From Synechococcus sp. SB0662_bin_14 (GTDB taxonomy: Bacteria > Cyanobacteriota > Cyanobacteriia > PCC-6307 > Cyanobiaceae): a stretch of DNA of 64,000 nucleotides. The translations under genes and the position numbers were made by a program. The stretch is from contig VXNS01000082.1 of NCBI GenBank assembly GCA_009840445.1, positions 1 to 64,000 of the forward strand, written 5' to 3'. Below the pieces are notes generated by a model, which had not been told where the DNA came from, searched no databases, and saw only the letters and a list, made by a program, of their open reading frames with translations. Below, piece by piece: positions 44,014 through 53,943 of the stretch (position 1 is its first letter; every line of letters begins with the position of its first letter).

Positions 44014-44283
44014 GTGAACCGTCCCTCCTGGGCTGAACTCGTCCGGGTGTTCCTGCCCATTGGCCTGCTGGGTTTTGGCGGCCCCCAGGCCCACATGGCC
44101 CTGATGAGGGAGCAGGTGGTCCAGCAACGCCAGTGGGTGAGTGCCCAGGCCTTTGCCGAGGGGGTGGCCCTGTGCGAGGCCCTGCCCGGACCCGCCTCCA
44201 GTCAACTGGCCATGGTGCTGGGCTGGCGCTGGCGCGGCGCCTGGGGAGGCCTGGTAAGCGGATTCTGTTTCCTGCTCCCCGGG
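44014..44283 (+). pseudogene. Chromate transporter (ChrA) N-terminal fragment
   Basis: From GTG 44014 the first 90 codons match the N-terminus of ChrA: FLPIGLLGFGGPQAHMALMR, the block GVALCEALPGPASSQLAMVL and GWRWRGAWGGLVSGFCFLLP. The similarity stops abruptly at about 44283, where the frame runs antisense through a small gene on the other strand. About three quarters of a normal transporter (roughly 390 residues) is missing. The break point marks a deletion or insertion junction. Confidence 0.75.
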
Positions 44284-44316
44284 CCCGGGTTTGGTTATGA
44301 CGCTTCTGTTCTGAAC

Positions 44317-44424
44317 TCAGATCAGCTTGATGCCCCGCAGCAGCTTGAACATGACCACGGCACCGGCCAGGCCCGCAGCCATGAAGATCAGATAAAAGGC
44401 AACGCCCACGGTGTGCTCAGGCAA
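44317..44424 (-). CDS. Tiny single-helix thylakoid-type subunit (PetL/NdhP-like)
   Basis: A 35-codon ORF: MPEHTVGVAFYLIFMAAGLA, GAVVMFKLLRGIKLI. One hydrophobic helix followed by a basic end R-x-x-K-L-I resembles PetL of the cytochrome b6-f complex and other small photosynthetic subunits. The start is a TTG at 44424, forced by an in-frame TGA two codons upstream (an ATT lies between). Which complex it joins cannot be decided here. It lies antisense to the nonsense tail of the chrA fragment. Confidence 0.5.
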   Translation of the reverse strand: MPEHTVGVAFYLIFMAAGLAGAVVMFKLLRGIKLI

Positions 44425-44462
44425 AATTCAATTCCCATTCTAGGGGGATGCAGCCCCACACC

Positions 44463-44846
44463 TCAATCCTGGACATACTCATGGCCGCTCTCAAGGCAGG
44501 CCTCGGCCCGCTGCAACTCACGGCCCAGATACAGGGCATGGTCCAGGCGGCCCACAGGGCATGGATCCGCCTCTTCCACCAGGCGAATGCCCACCTCCTT
44601 GGCGGAACACCCCCGGTAGGTGGCCACAGGCTGACGGGGCGCCCCATCACGACACGCCAACACCTCCCCCGTCTCCGGATCCGCGGCAAGGCCCTGGTCG
44701 TTAATGACGTTGCTGTAGTGTTCAGCAACAATGTGGCCAGCGTCCCGATCCAGAGAGATCAGGAAGTAGCCGGAAGGATCAAGGGCAATCGCACGGCGGG
44801 AGAGATGATCGTCATGGCGCCGCCGCTCTTGGGGAGTCATGGCCAT
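44463..44846 (-). CDS. DUF4346 family protein
   Basis: A 127-residue soluble protein with HLSRRAIALDPSGYFLISLD, HYSNVINDQGLAADPETGEV and RLDHALYLGRELQRAEACLE, the conserved pattern of DUF4346. The domain occurs alone in cyanobacteria and fused to pterin-related enzymes elsewhere. Function unknown. It may be transcribed with the PetL-like ORF downstream and the FemAB-like gene upstream, all on the minus strand with small gaps. Confidence 0.82.
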   Translation of the reverse strand: MAMTPQERRRHDDHLSRRAIALDPSGYFLISLDRDAGHIVAEHYSNVINDQGLAADPETGEVLACRDGAPRQPVATYRGCSAKEVGIRLVEEADPCPVGRLDHALYLGRELQRAEACLESGHEYVQD

Positions 44847-44873
44847 GGCCCCATCTTAAATCGGCAAGGGCAA

Positions 44874-46037
44874 TCAGGACGGGGAGTGTAAAGGCATCCG
44901 GGCATTCAAGTCGTTGATTTGTTCCATCAAACGGCGGTTGGCTTGGGGTAGCCAGGCCCGCAACAGTTGATCCAGGGTGGGATCAAACCAGCGGTGCAGA
45001 CAGGCAAACGGTTCCGCCCGGAAGCCCCGCCGCTGTTTGTGACTCCCTCCCGCGCCAGGGTCGAATTGCTGGATTCCCTGCCCAATGCCCCATGCAATCG
45101 GGGTGTAGTAGCAGGTTTCAAAATGGAGACCGTTCACCTCCACGTCACTGCCCCAGTAACGGCCCCAAAGCTGGTGACCGTTGCGCAGACAGAGGCTCAT
45201 GGCCACCGGCGCCAGGGGATCCCCTTCATGGGCACTGAAGAGCACCAGATGGCGCCGTAGCCGTTGTTCCGCCAACCGGAAAAAGTCTTCCGTCAGGTAT
45301 TTGCTGCCCCAGGGACCCCAGCGGGCACAGTGGGCAGTGTAGAAGCCATGCATCTGCTGCAACATGCCCGGGGGAATCTCGTCTCCCGCCATGGGTGTGA
45401 GGCTGATGCCCGCCTGGGCAACAGCGCGGCGCTCCCGCTTGATGTTGCGCCGTTGATTGGCGTTAAAGCCGGCCAGGTAATCCGCAAAACGATCTTCCCC
45501 GTTGCGGCGCCATTCGCTGCGCAGTTGCAGCCAAGTGGCACAACCGGCTTGCTCGGCCAGCGCCGCCCAATCCGCCGCGGCATAGAGAAAGTTGGCGCTG
45601 AGGATGCCGTTGCGTCGGCAGAAATCATCCACCAGCTTGAACATGAGTTGGGTGATGCTTCGCTGGTCTTCACCGGGCGTCATGAAGAAGCGATAACCCA
45701 TGGCAGGTGTGAGGGGACTCATGCCCAGCAGCTTGGGGTAGTAGTCCAGCCCCAATTGTCCCGCCACCTGGTCAAAGGCCTGGTCAAAGACAAATTCCCC
45801 ATAGCTGTGGGCTTTGAGATAGAGGGGCGCCACCGCAATCAACTTCTGCCGACGCCAGAGGCTGAGGTGGCAACTCTGCCAACCATGGCGGGGGGCGATG
45901 GTGCCGGAGATCTCCAGGCAATGGAGCCAATCCCAGGAAAAGTGGGGCAGACCGTGGGGCGCCGCCAGGGCCTGCCAGGCGGCTTGTGGGATCTCGGCAA
46001 TGGATCGATGCCAGCGGGCTTGCAAATCCGCCCCCAT
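44874..46037 (-). CDS. FemAB-like acyltransferase family protein (DUF482)
   Basis: The 387-residue product matches the DUF482/FemAB-like N-acyltransferase fold: PHFSWDWLHCLEISGTIAPR, the loop LLGMSPLTPAMGYRFF, the strongly conserved FNANQRRNIKRERRAVAQAG and the C-terminal LHFETCYYTPIAWGI and FDPGAGGSHKQRRGF. Members are thought to transfer aminoacyl or acyl groups to cell-envelope or small-molecule acceptors, but the substrate is not known. No signal peptide is seen. It diverges from the NSS transporter by under 50 bases. Confidence 0.88.
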   Translation of the reverse strand: MGADLQARWHRSIAEIPQAAWQALAAPHGLPHFSWDWLHCLEISGTIAPRHGWQSCHLSLWRRQKLIAVAPLYLKAHSYGEFVFDQAFDQVAGQLGLDYYPKLLGMSPLTPAMGYRFFMTPGEDQRSITQLMFKLVDDFCRRNGILSANFLYAAADWAALAEQAGCATWLQLRSEWRRNGEDRFADYLAGFNANQRRNIKRERRAVAQAGISLTPMAGDEIPPGMLQQMHGFYTAHCARWGPWGSKYLTEDFFRLAEQRLRRHLVLFSAHEGDPLAPVAMSLCLRNGHQLWGRYWGSDVEVNGLHFETCYYTPIAWGIGQGIQQFDPGAGGSHKQRRGFRAEPFACLHRWFDPTLDQLLRAWLPQANRRLMEQINDLNARMPLHSPS

Positions 46038-46081
46038 GAGGCCTCATTCCGTTGTGTGTACATTGTGACGCTGCTGGATGG

Positions 46082-47458
46082 ATGGGGATGGCCGGTCTTG
46101 AGAATTCCAACTCCGCCCCGTCAGCCAGTGCCCAGCAGAGCTGGGGCTCCTCCCTGGGCTTTGTGCTGGCTGCAGCGGGCAGCGCCATTGGCCTGGGCAA
46201 TCTCTGGGGACTGACCTACCGGGTTGCCCTTGGGGGAGGCATGGCCTTTCTTGTGCTCTACCTGGTGGCCGTTGTGCTGCTGGGCTTCCCGTTGTTGTTG
46301 GCGGAGTTGGTGCTGGGGCGCCATACACGACGCTCGCCCCTGCTGGCCACCGTGGCGGTGGGCGGTCCGTCCTGGCGGCCGCTGGGCTGGCTTTTCCCCC
46401 TCGGCAGCGCCCTGATCCTCGGGTACTATGCCGTCATTACCGCCTGGGTGGGACGGGCCTTGCTGGCGGTGCTCCAGGGCCATGTCCCCACGGACCAGGC
46501 CAGTGCCGATGCCTTCTTTCTCAAGCTGAGCGGGGGATGGGCCGAGGCTGTGGCCTACGGGCTGGTGTTGGCGCTGACCGCGGCTGTGGTAGCCACAGGG
46601 GTGCAACAGGGGATTGAGCGGCTGAGCCGCTGGTCCATGCCGGCCCTGCTGATGTTGCTCACGGGGTTGCTGATCTGGTCTGCCTCCCTTGCGGACGCAC
46701 CTGCAAGATATGAAGAGGTGCTGCTCCACTGGCGCTGGTCCGACTGGTTGGATCCCCATATCCTGCGGCAAGCCTTTAGCCAGGCGTTTTTCTCCCTGGG
46801 CCTGGGCAGCGGCGCCATGCTGGCCTATGCGTCCCATCTGGGGCAGCGTGAGCCATTGCCCCAACAGGCGGCCATCATCACGGCCCTGGACACGGCCGTT
46901 GGTCTCCTGGCGGTGTTCATCGTCGTGCCCCTGATGAGCACCGCTGCAGTGGGACAGCACGACGGCACCGGCGCGGTGGGCACCCTGTTCGTAGCCATCC
47001 CCCTGGGCTTTGCCTCCCTGGGCAGTGCAGGTCCGCTGCTGATGGCGGCGTTCTTCTTTCTGGCCAGCATTGCCGCCGTCACCTCGGCCGTCTCCTTGCT
47101 GGAGGTGCCTGTTGCCGTGGTGATGGACCGCCTGGGCTGGGGGCGAGCAGTGACCACCTGGAGCACCGTGGCGGTGGTGGCCCTCCTGGGGCTGCCCGCC
47201 TTACTGCGTACGGACCTGCTGATGGCCAGCCATGACCTGTTTGGCGGGGTGGTGTTGATCGGCAGTGGATTGCTGCTGAGTCTGCTGATGGGCTGGGTGG
47301 CGCCTCAACAGTTGAGGGAGGACCTGTCCCAACTCCCACCGCCCCTGCTGCGGGTGCTGCTGCTCGCCCTGCGCTGGCTGGCGCCCCTACTGCTTGGGGG
47401 AGTGCTGGCGCTGTCCTGCGTAGAGATCGTTCAGCCGAAGATCTCTCTCTGGCTGTGA
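46082..47458 (+). CDS. Sodium-dependent transporter, NSS/SNF family
   Basis: A Na+-coupled symporter of the neurotransmitter:sodium family, usually for amino acids. The signature AAAGSAIGLGNLWGLTYRVA lies in TM1, with the unwound glycine-rich turn that binds Na+. About eleven hydrophobic helices follow in the roughly 458 residues, with WLFPLGSALILGYYAVITAW in the TM3 region. Bacterial members often have 11 instead of 12 helices, as here. Start: ATG at 46082 or 46088. It begins an accessory stretch. Confidence 0.9.
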   Translation: MGMAGLENSNSAPSASAQQSWGSSLGFVLAAAGSAIGLGNLWGLTYRVALGGGMAFLVLYLVAVVLLGFPLLLAELVLGRHTRRSPLLATVAVGGPSWRPLGWLFPLGSALILGYYAVITAWVGRALLAVLQGHVPTDQASADAFFLKLSGGWAEAVAYGLVLALTAAVVATGVQQGIERLSRWSMPALLMLLTGLLIWSASLADAPARYEEVLLHWRWSDWLDPHILRQAFSQAFFSLGLGSGAMLAYASHLGQREPLPQQAAIITALDTAVGLLAVFIVVPLMSTAAVGQHDGTGAVGTLFVAIPLGFASLGSAGPLLMAAFFFLASIAAVTSAVSLLEVPVAVVMDRLGWGRAVTTWSTVAVVALLGLPALLRTDLLMASHDLFGGVVLIGSGLLLSLLMGWVAPQQLREDLSQLPPPLLRVLLLALRWLAPLLLGGVLALSCVEIVQPKISLWL

Positions 47459-47695
47459 CCGTTTGCTGGAATCCATCACCAAGCGCAACAGCGCCCCGTC
47501 CCCACGTAACCGCAGCATGGTTGTTGTTCGTGCGTCTGGTGTTCAGTGTCGAGGACGTGGCCTGCCCACAGGGGTAAGACTTGACCAGGCGGCGTGGCAA
47601 AAGGAACGCAGACGGGAACTCAACCGCACGGCATCCTGCTCCGGTTGACTCCGACACGCAGGAACTCCTGACCATGTCCTGGATCGAGGGCCACC
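47459..47695. other. Spacer without recognised gene
   Basis: These 237 bases between the transporter stop and the GNAT remnant contain short frames only. None has a motif or a good start site. Confidence 0.5.
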
Positions 47696-48159
47696 ATGGA
47701 ATACACCAATCCGACCGGCTCAGCAGTCGGACATTCCGGCGATCAAGTCCGTGACGAAAGACGCCGATCTTTTTCCGTCAGACATGCTGGAGGACATGAT
47801 CGCGGGCTACATTGGGCAGACCAATCGCGACATCTGGTTTGTCTCGGTTGCGGACAGGCAGGTGGTCGGGTTCGGCTTTTGCCAACCGGAGCGCATGATG
47901 AGCGGCACCTGGAACCTCCTTGCCATCGGCATCCTCACCAGCTACCGGGGACGTGGCATTGGCAGGTCGATGACGGGGTATCTGGAGAATCGCCTTCGCT
48001 TGGACAGGCAACGGATTCTTATCGTCGAGACCATGGGAACGCCGGAATTCAGGCAAACCCGAGCCTTCTATAACGCCACTGGCTTATACCAAGGAGGCTC
48101 GTATTCGCGAGTTCTACGAGGCCGGTGCAGACAAGATCGTCTACTGGAAGCATCTGTGA
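47696..48159 (+). pseudogene. GNAT acetyltransferase, frameshifted
   Basis: The main frame gives the N-terminal strand and helix TPIRPAQQSDIPAIKSVTKD, then DLFPSDMLEDMIAGY and the acetyl-CoA loop ILTSYRGRGIGRSMTGYLEN, and ETMGTPEFRQTRAFYNATGL. The expected ending ARIREFYEAGADKIVYWKHL is in another frame, so a shift lies at about 48092-48098. The natural ATG (47696) is also out of frame with the body, indicating a second shift at about 47700-47707. Without them it would be a normal acetyltransferase of about 155 residues; the substrate is unknown. Confidence 0.78.
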
Positions 48160-48361
48160 TACCGACAGCAATGCAACGACAGGCCCTGCAACGTACACTG
48201 CACCCACCAAAGCTGGCCTGGCTCGGAGGAAGAGATCTCCCCTGGTGAGGGGGGGAGACCCCAGGAGAGGTTCAGGAGGAGGAAGTATAGACGGTTTGTT
48301 CTGGCTGATCTGCTGTCTTTCTGGCGGCCACAATCATCTTCTGGTTATGAGTCGCCCTGAG

Positions 48362-48610
48362 TCTAGAACTGCCTGTCGACAAGGACGCTCTCCACCAGGC
48401 GATCCCACTTTCTCGCCAAGGGCTTTCAGGTTGGAGCATAGTTCCCTCATGTCTTGCCGCTGCCGCTCCTCCATGGCCTTCATGTCGCCCCGCAGCAACA
48501 TGAACAGGCCAAAGCCGATGACGGCGCCAGAGGGCAGCCACTCACTCGATAAACCGGAGTGTGGTTCAATCGAAGACGGAGAAGAGGGCTGTTCGGATCC
48601 AAACGCTGAA
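48362..48610 (-). pseudogene. Small membrane/coiled-coil protein, frameshifted
   Basis: The minus strand reads SSEWLPSGAVIGFGLFMLLR, then a heptad-like RGDMKAMEERQRQDMRELCS and NLKALGEKV. It then leaves frame at a CCC run (48403-48405); the alternative frame continues DRLVESVLVDRQF and stops. Together this makes a membrane-anchored coiled-coil protein like the small anchor/coiled-coil proteins with repeated 'LEGEK-V-DRLVE' endings. The start is unclear. It may be a pseudogene or a single-base error. Confidence 0.55.
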
Positions 48611-49409
48611 GCGTAGTTCCGGCTGTATCGTGGAGCGACCTCAGACAAGCCAGTCAACGGGATGTTCAGGTTCTTTCCCGCAAAGCCAGCAGGTGATAAC
48701 CCGGCTTTCCCGCGACCGTTCATTGATCTTCCACCAGGGTATTTCACTCCCGGGTTATGTCAGAGTGTGAACGGGATTGGTCACAACCTTCCTGAACGCT
48801 CTCCAGAGGAATTGCTTCCCCTGTGGAAATCCCTTGTCCAGCAGGTCCGCAGTGCAGGTCTGGTCCTTGGTACTCACGCTGACTTGCCACCAGAGCGTCG
48901 TCGTTGAATTGTCGCTGCGCGGTCACGGGCGTCCAAGGGCGAGAGCGTCTTTTCGTAGCGCCCTTCGGCCCTGGCTGTTTCTACAGGTTTTGGGCCGGGA
49001 GGAGCGGTTCCGCTTTCCGTTCTCGTTGTTTGAGGACGGTATGCAAGTGGGGGATGGATGGGCTGATCTTGACCGGTCACCGGTCACTCAGGCCTTGGAA
49101 ATGTACGTGGGGTACAGAACAGGAACCGTGTCCGCCTGCAGAAACAGTGGGTGCGTAGGCCTGGCCAGTCCAGTTTTGGCCCAAGCGCCAAAGTTCGACC
49201 CGTATTGCTTTCAGCTTGTCTGGCAAATCACCGCTTTGGCGGTGGTAGCGAGCACCATCATTTCCCCACGCACCCACAACTGCAATGGAGATTGCCGAAC
49301 ACCCCTGCTGCGGCCAGGCCAAACCTGGTCAGAGATTCTTCATAACCCCAATTCTGGAGAATCTCAGGAGAGACCTGGGATGTTGGGCATAAGGCTGGGG
49401 ATGCCGACT
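48611..49409. other. Gene-poor stretch beside the IS remnant
   Basis: About 800 bases without a recognised gene. Several overlapping frames of 60-100 codons (for example one containing LPERSPEELLPLWKSLVQQV near 48790-48850) lack known motifs and clear starts. No tRNA, CRISPR array or long repeat was seen. It is probably scrambled remnant DNA next to the decayed transposase. Confidence 0.5.
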
Positions 49410-50117
49410 TTACCCATTTTGACCTTGGTTTGTGCCAGGGTGGTTACCGCTAGGCAAGAGAATATGGAAAAGGACGGTGGCGGGAGAGCGGTGGCGAGTG
49501 TACTCCAGTCCCATGTTGGATTTGGGCTTATCAAAGAGAGTTTCCATGATGGATCGTTTGCCCAACAGCACTTTGTCCAGCAGTGGCATCAGGTGGTTCT
49601 TCATGTTGCGGCGAATGCCGGTGATCAAGTGGAGCCCCCGCTGCCAGAGGCGCTCCAGCAGCGACTGGGGAAGATAACCCTTATCAGCGAAGATCTTCCC
49701 TTGTAGAGCAGCACCCATGGCTTCCAACGGCTTGCGGTTGATCCCTACGTTATGACAGACCGCCAGCTTGGTGCTGTCGGCAAAGTAGATGCCGGTTTCC
49801 TGGCCGCGGAAATAGTGAAGCAGGAGGCAAAAGGGCAGCAACAGCCCAGGCTTCAGGCTCACACACCGGCCATAGCTGGGGAGTTCGCCAAAGCAATTCC
49901 GATACTCTTGGGTGAGGCCATAGCGCCAGAAATACTTGAAATCCTTATAGGCCGAGACGTGAAACAGCACCATGATGAACAGCATCTCGCCCAGGGAGAG
50001 CTTGCCACCACGTCGGCGCTGACGTTCAAAGGGGATCAAGTGGTGACGCTCCCACTCCTCAACCAGCTTGGCAAAAACATCGAGACAGCAGAACAAGGCA
50101 ATGGTAAAATCCGTCAT
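49410..50117 (-). mobile_element. IS982-family transposase, internally deleted
   Basis: The N-terminal two thirds match IS982 transposases: MTDFTIALFCCLDVFAKLVE, ELPSYGRCVSLKPGLLLPFC and the catalytic block GIYFADSTKLAVCHN. The frame then jumps directly to INRKPLEAMGAALQGKIFAD and [13 protein letters not shown], skipping the usual KGF-LH segment (roughly 40-60 residues). A later part reads [24 protein letters not shown], with a degraded ending. The element should be immobile. Convincing terminal inverted repeats were not found. Confidence 0.85.
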
Positions 50118-50372
50118 GAGGGGGCCTTCCGTTTGTGTGGTACAGGTGGATCCCCAATCAGGTCATGCCTGACATGGGAACCTCACCCTCACCCCACGGC
50201 AAGGTCTGGACAGCCTGAACACCAGGTCGCAGCAGGACTCCTTTCCCCTATCTTCCCTCTCCCCATCAGGCTTCCCCAAGCCACGAGCCAGGGCAGAAAG
50301 AGGCTTCCCCTGCTTTCCCTTATCCAGAACTCGGGTTAAGTAAGATCCCTGCCTATCCACTTGCATCCGGCC
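50118..50372. other. Spacer between IS remnant and chlM
   Basis: These 255 bases contain no recognised gene. They probably include the outer end of the insertion sequence and the chlM promoter; neither is defined by a clear motif. Confidence 0.45.
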
Positions 50373-51089
50373 ATGGTCCCATCCAGCCCCAGCACCACCA
50401 CCGGCAACGAGAAAGAGGTGGTGCGCGCCTATTTCAACGGGACCGGTTTTGAGCGCTGGCGCCGCATCTACAGCGACACCCAGGAGGTGAACAGGGTGCA
50501 GGAGCACATCCGCCACGGCCACAACAAAACCGTTGCCGCCGTGCTGCATTGGCTTGAGGAAGATGGCGACGTCAAGACCCGCAGCTTCTGTGATGCCGGC
50601 TGTGGCGTGGGTTCCCTCACCCTGCCCCTGGCGGCCATGGGCGCCAGGGGGATTACCGCCAGCGACCTGTCCGAAGCCATGCTGTCCGAAGCGCAACGGC
50701 GGGCCGTTGCCGCCGGTATCAGCACTGAGCAGGTGCGGTTTCACGTGGCTGATTTGGAGGCCTTGCGGGGTGAATTCCACACGGTTGTCTGCCTGGACGT
50801 GTTCATCCATTACCCCCAACAGGCAGCGGAGGCCATGGTGCGCCACCTGGCCAGCCTGAGTCGGAATCGTCTGATCGTCAGCTTTGCTCCGTACAGTCTG
50901 TCCCTGTCCCTGCTCAAAGCCGTCGGCAGCATGTTCCCCGGCGCCAGCAAGGTGACCCGGGCCTACACCCTGAAGGAATCCGGCATTGTGGCCGCCGCCG
51001 CCGCCGCCGGATTTCAGCCCACCGGTCGTCATCTGTTTTGCAGTGCGCCGTTTTACTTCTCACGGCTGCTGGAATTTCAGCGGTGTTAA
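50373..51089 (+). CDS. chlM: Magnesium protoporphyrin IX methyltransferase
   Basis: Methylates the propionate of Mg-protoporphyrin IX, an early committed step to chlorophyll. The 238-residue protein has [20 protein letters not shown], the SAM motif [20 protein letters not shown] and [20 protein letters not shown], all typical of ChlM. The ATG at 50373 is preferred over an upstream TTG. It converges on hemC with stops sharing two bases, so two tetrapyrrole genes lie tail to tail. Confidence 0.96.
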   Translation: MVPSSPSTTTGNEKEVVRAYFNGTGFERWRRIYSDTQEVNRVQEHIRHGHNKTVAAVLHWLEEDGDVKTRSFCDAGCGVGSLTLPLAAMGARGITASDLSEAMLSEAQRRAVAAGISTEQVRFHVADLEALRGEFHTVVCLDVFIHYPQQAAEAMVRHLASLSRNRLIVSFAPYSLSLSLLKAVGSMFPGASKVTRAYTLKESGIVAAAAAAGFQPTGRHLFCSAPFYFSRLLEFQRC

Positions 51090-52069
51090 TGGGTCGCCTC
51101 AGCGCGTACAGTGGCAAAGATCTCCTCCAGGACGGCCGCGGCGCCCTGATCTTTGAGGGCCAGGGCCAGTTGTCGGCCCACCGCCTCGGGGGTGTGACGG
51201 GGGCCGTGGCATTGGTCCCGGATCAGGGTCTGGCCGTCCAGGCTGGCCACCATGCCGGTGAGCGCCACGGTCTCGCCGTTGATGGCGCTGTTGACCCCGA
51301 TGGGCACCTGGCATCCCCCCTCCAACTCCCGCAGAAAGGCCCGTTCCGCCAGGCAGCGGTCCCGGGTGTCGTCATGGTTCAGAACACGGATCTGCTCCAG
51401 CACCTCCTGGTTGTCGGCCACACACTCAATGCCAAGGGCCCCCTGCCCCACCGCGTGGAGGGAAATCTCGGGGGCAATCACCTGGTGGATGCGACCGGCC
51501 AGCCCCAACCGCTCCAACCCCGCCGCCGCCAGAACGAGTCCGTCGTACAGACCGGCATCCAACTTCTCCAGCCGGGTCAGCACGTTGCCCCGAACGTCCT
51601 TGAACACCAAGTGGGGATAGTGGTGGCGTAACTGGGCCAGACGGCGCAGTGAACTGGTGCCAATGCGGCTGCCCTCCGGCAGGGTCTCCAGCCGATAGCC
51701 CTTGAAACGCCCATTGACCGCCAGCACGTCGGCGGGATCTTCCCTTGTCGTGATGCAGCCCAGCATCAACCCCTCCGGCAGGGCCGTCGGTAGATCCTTG
51801 AGGGAGTGGACAGCAATCTCGGCCCGCCCCAACAACATCTGGGCTTCCAACTCCTTGGTGAACAGGCCCTTATCGCCAATTTTGGCCAGGGCCACGTCCA
51901 ACACCTTGTCCCCCTGGGTGGCCATGGCCTCCACCGACACCCGTAATCCCGGATGGGCCTTTTCCAGTTCCGCCTTGACCCAGTTTGTCTGCACCATGGC
52001 CAACTGGCTGCGGCGGGAGGCAATGCGGAGGCAGGGGGCTTGGCTCACCGGAGAGAGGGGTGCGGGCAA
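51086..52069 (-). CDS. hemC: Hydroxymethylbilane synthase (porphobilinogen deaminase)
   Basis: Joins four porphobilinogens into hydroxymethylbilane, common to haem, chlorophyll, bilin and B12 routes. Conserved blocks include [58 protein letters not shown] and the cofactor-binding Cys region [20 protein letters not shown]. The longest frame starts at TTG 52069; a GTG at 52048 ([15 protein letters not shown]) is an equally good start. About 320 residues is normal. Confidence 0.96.
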   Translation of the reverse strand: MPAPLSPVSQAPCLRIASRRSQLAMVQTNWVKAELEKAHPGLRVSVEAMATQGDKVLDVALAKIGDKGLFTKELEAQMLLGRAEIAVHSLKDLPTALPEGLMLGCITTREDPADVLAVNGRFKGYRLETLPEGSRIGTSSLRRLAQLRHHYPHLVFKDVRGNVLTRLEKLDAGLYDGLVLAAAGLERLGLAGRIHQVIAPEISLHAVGQGALGIECVADNQEVLEQIRVLNHDDTRDRCLAERAFLRELEGGCQVPIGVNSAINGETVALTGMVASLDGQTLIRDQCHGPRHTPEAVGRQLALALKDQGAAAVLEEIFATVRAEATH

Positions 52070-52113
52070 CGCCTCTCAGCATAGGCTGCCCACTTGACGT
52101 GCCCTGCGTTCCC

Positions 52114-53943
52114 CTACTTGATGTATTCCTTGAGGACGCCGTTCCGATTGGGGTGGCGCAGCTTGCGCAGAGCCTTGGCCTCAATCTGACGAATCCGCTC
52201 CCGGGTCACCTCAAAGATCTGGCCAATGTCTTCAAGGGTTTTCATGCGGCCATCATCCAGGCCGTAACGCAGGCGCAACACGTCCCGTTCCCGGGGACTC
52301 AAGGTGGCCAACACACTCTCCAGGTCCTCCCGCAGCAGGTTCTTGGCCACGTCCTGGTCGGGATTCTCGGTGCCGGACTCGATAAAGTCCCCGAGACGAG
52401 AATCCTCCTCCTTGCCAATGGGTGTTTCCAAGGAGATGGGCAACTGGGCGCTCTTGGCGATGAAGCGCAGCTTCTCGATGGTCATCTCCATGCGTTCGGC
52501 AATTTCCTCTTCACTGGGTTTGCGACCCAATTCCTGGCTCAGGGTTTTGGTGCTCTTTTTGATGCGAGAGATGGTTTCGTAGAGATGGACGGGCAGGCGG
52601 ATGGTGCGGGATTGATCGGCGATGGCGCGGGTGATGGCCTGGCGGATCCACCAGGTGGCATAGGTGGAAAACTTGTAACCCTTCTCGTGGTCGAATTTTT
52701 CCGCCGCCCGCACCAGACCCAGGCTTCCTTCTTGAATCAAGTCCTGGAAGGAGAGGCCGCGGTTCATGTACTTCTTCGCAATGGACACCACCAAGCGCAG
52801 GTTCGACTGCACCATCTTCTCCTTGGCCCGCCGTCCCAGCTTCAGACGCCTCTTGAAGCTGCGATAGGGCATGGAAACCTGCTCGGCCCACTCGCTGACA
52901 GAGGGGTAGCGCTCGTTTTCATTGAAGTAGGTCTCCGCTTCCTGCTCCAGGTACAGCAGGTCCGCAATTTTCCGCGCCAACTCAATTTCCTCGTCCGGGC
53001 GCAAGAGGCGAATACGGCCGATTTCCTGGAGGTAGACGCGAATGGAGTCTTCCGTGTACACCCCCTTTGCGCCCGCCCTGACAGGCTGGGCAGCATGACG
53101 GGAACGCTTTTGCGCTCCCGGGGCTGTTTTGGCGTTCGCTGCGCCGCCGCTGCCGGAACGGGCTGCAGCGGTGAGGGATTGGGTTGCAGTGGGTGCGGCC
53201 TTGGTCTTTGCCGGGCTTTTCGTCTTTTGGGGATGATGGGACGGATCGGCCTGGGCAGCAGCAGGTTGTGGCCCCGCAGAGCACCGGTCCCTGGCGGGGG
53301 ACGGGTTGGCGGCCATGGGGTGCCGGGAATTGAGGGATTCCGGTTTCTGTTCCCTGGGCTCGCTGCATAATGATGGGACCACCTGTTGCCCGAGGGCGGG
53401 CTGTTGTACCGACCCGGCCTTTAACAAGGCAGCCTTTGCCCGCACCAGTCCTTTGGCGGTGAGGCAGATTTTGAACCGGGTTCCATTGGCTTGGGCAGTG
53501 GCTCTGAGTCTGCGCAGGATGGCCCTGAGGCGCGCCAGCCTCTGTTTGACGGCAGCGCTGGTCATGGCTTCGGCGCCGATTCCCTTGGCTGCAGCCGCCT
53601 CGCCCGCCGTCACTTGGTGAAGACCGGCTGCTGAATCCGAACCGTTGTTGCTAGCGCCATTGCTTGATCCACCGGAACCTGTTGCCGCAGAGGATGGAAG
53701 CATGGGCGCCAGCCAACTGGCGGTGTGCTGCTGGACGTTGAGGGACCTCTGAGGCAACGCTTCCGACAACGACTGTCCAGACTGGAGAAACTGTGGGGAC
53801 TGCAGCAGCCTGTCTTTCGTGTCTTTCGTGGTCATTGAGACAGAAGGGAGGCCCTTGGGCGTCTGCTGAGCGCTGGTTGTGCGTTCCGCACAGCCTGCTT
53901 TTGCGGCAAGTGGACTCATGGGCAAGAAACCTGGGGGGGACAT
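52114..53943 (-). CDS. rpoD: Primary sigma factor, group 1, with long low-complexity N-terminus
   Basis: Directs RNA polymerase to housekeeping promoters. The C-terminal 320 residues hold regions 1.2 ([20 protein letters not shown]), 2 ([20 protein letters not shown]), 3 and 4 ([40 protein letters not shown]) and end VLKEYIK, diagnostic of cyanobacterial SigA. The first roughly 290 residues are Ala/Gln/Lys-rich with an Arg-rich stretch ([20 protein letters not shown]), longer than usual. ATG 53943 is chosen; ATG 53835 or TTG 53973 are alternatives. Confidence 0.95.
   Translation of the reverse strand: MSPPGFLPMSPLAAKAGCAERTTSAQQTPKGLPSVSMTTKDTKDRLLQSPQFLQSGQSLSEALPQRSLNVQQHTASWLAPMLPSSAATGSGGSSNGASNNGSDSAAGLHQVTAGEAAAAKGIGAEAMTSAAVKQRLARLRAILRRLRATAQANGTRFKICLTAKGLVRAKAALLKAGSVQQPALGQQVVPSLCSEPREQKPESLNSRHPMAANPSPARDRCSAGPQPAAAQADPSHHPQKTKSPAKTKAAPTATQSLTAAARSGSGGAANAKTAPGAQKRSRHAAQPVRAGAKGVYTEDSIRVYLQEIGRIRLLRPDEEIELARKIADLLYLEQEAETYFNENERYPSVSEWAEQVSMPYRSFKRRLKLGRRAKEKMVQSNLRLVVSIAKKYMNRGLSFQDLIQEGSLGLVRAAEKFDHEKGYKFSTYATWWIRQAITRAIADQSRTIRLPVHLYETISRIKKSTKTLSQELGRKPSEEEIAERMEMTIEKLRFIAKSAQLPISLETPIGKEEDSRLGDFIESGTENPDQDVAKNLLREDLESVLATLSPRERDVLRLRYGLDDGRMKTLEDIGQIFEVTRERIRQIEAKALRKLRHPNRNGVLKEYIK

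Noticed and set aside
49429-49441. TTTGTGCCAGGGT resembling an IS982 terminal repeat
   Set aside because: Its orientation is wrong for the left end of the element and no matching partner was found beyond 50117.
51985-53370. 461-codon plus-strand frame opposite rpoD
   Set aside because: It is a shadow of the sigma factor gene; composition is low-complexity Gly/Leu and no motif is present.
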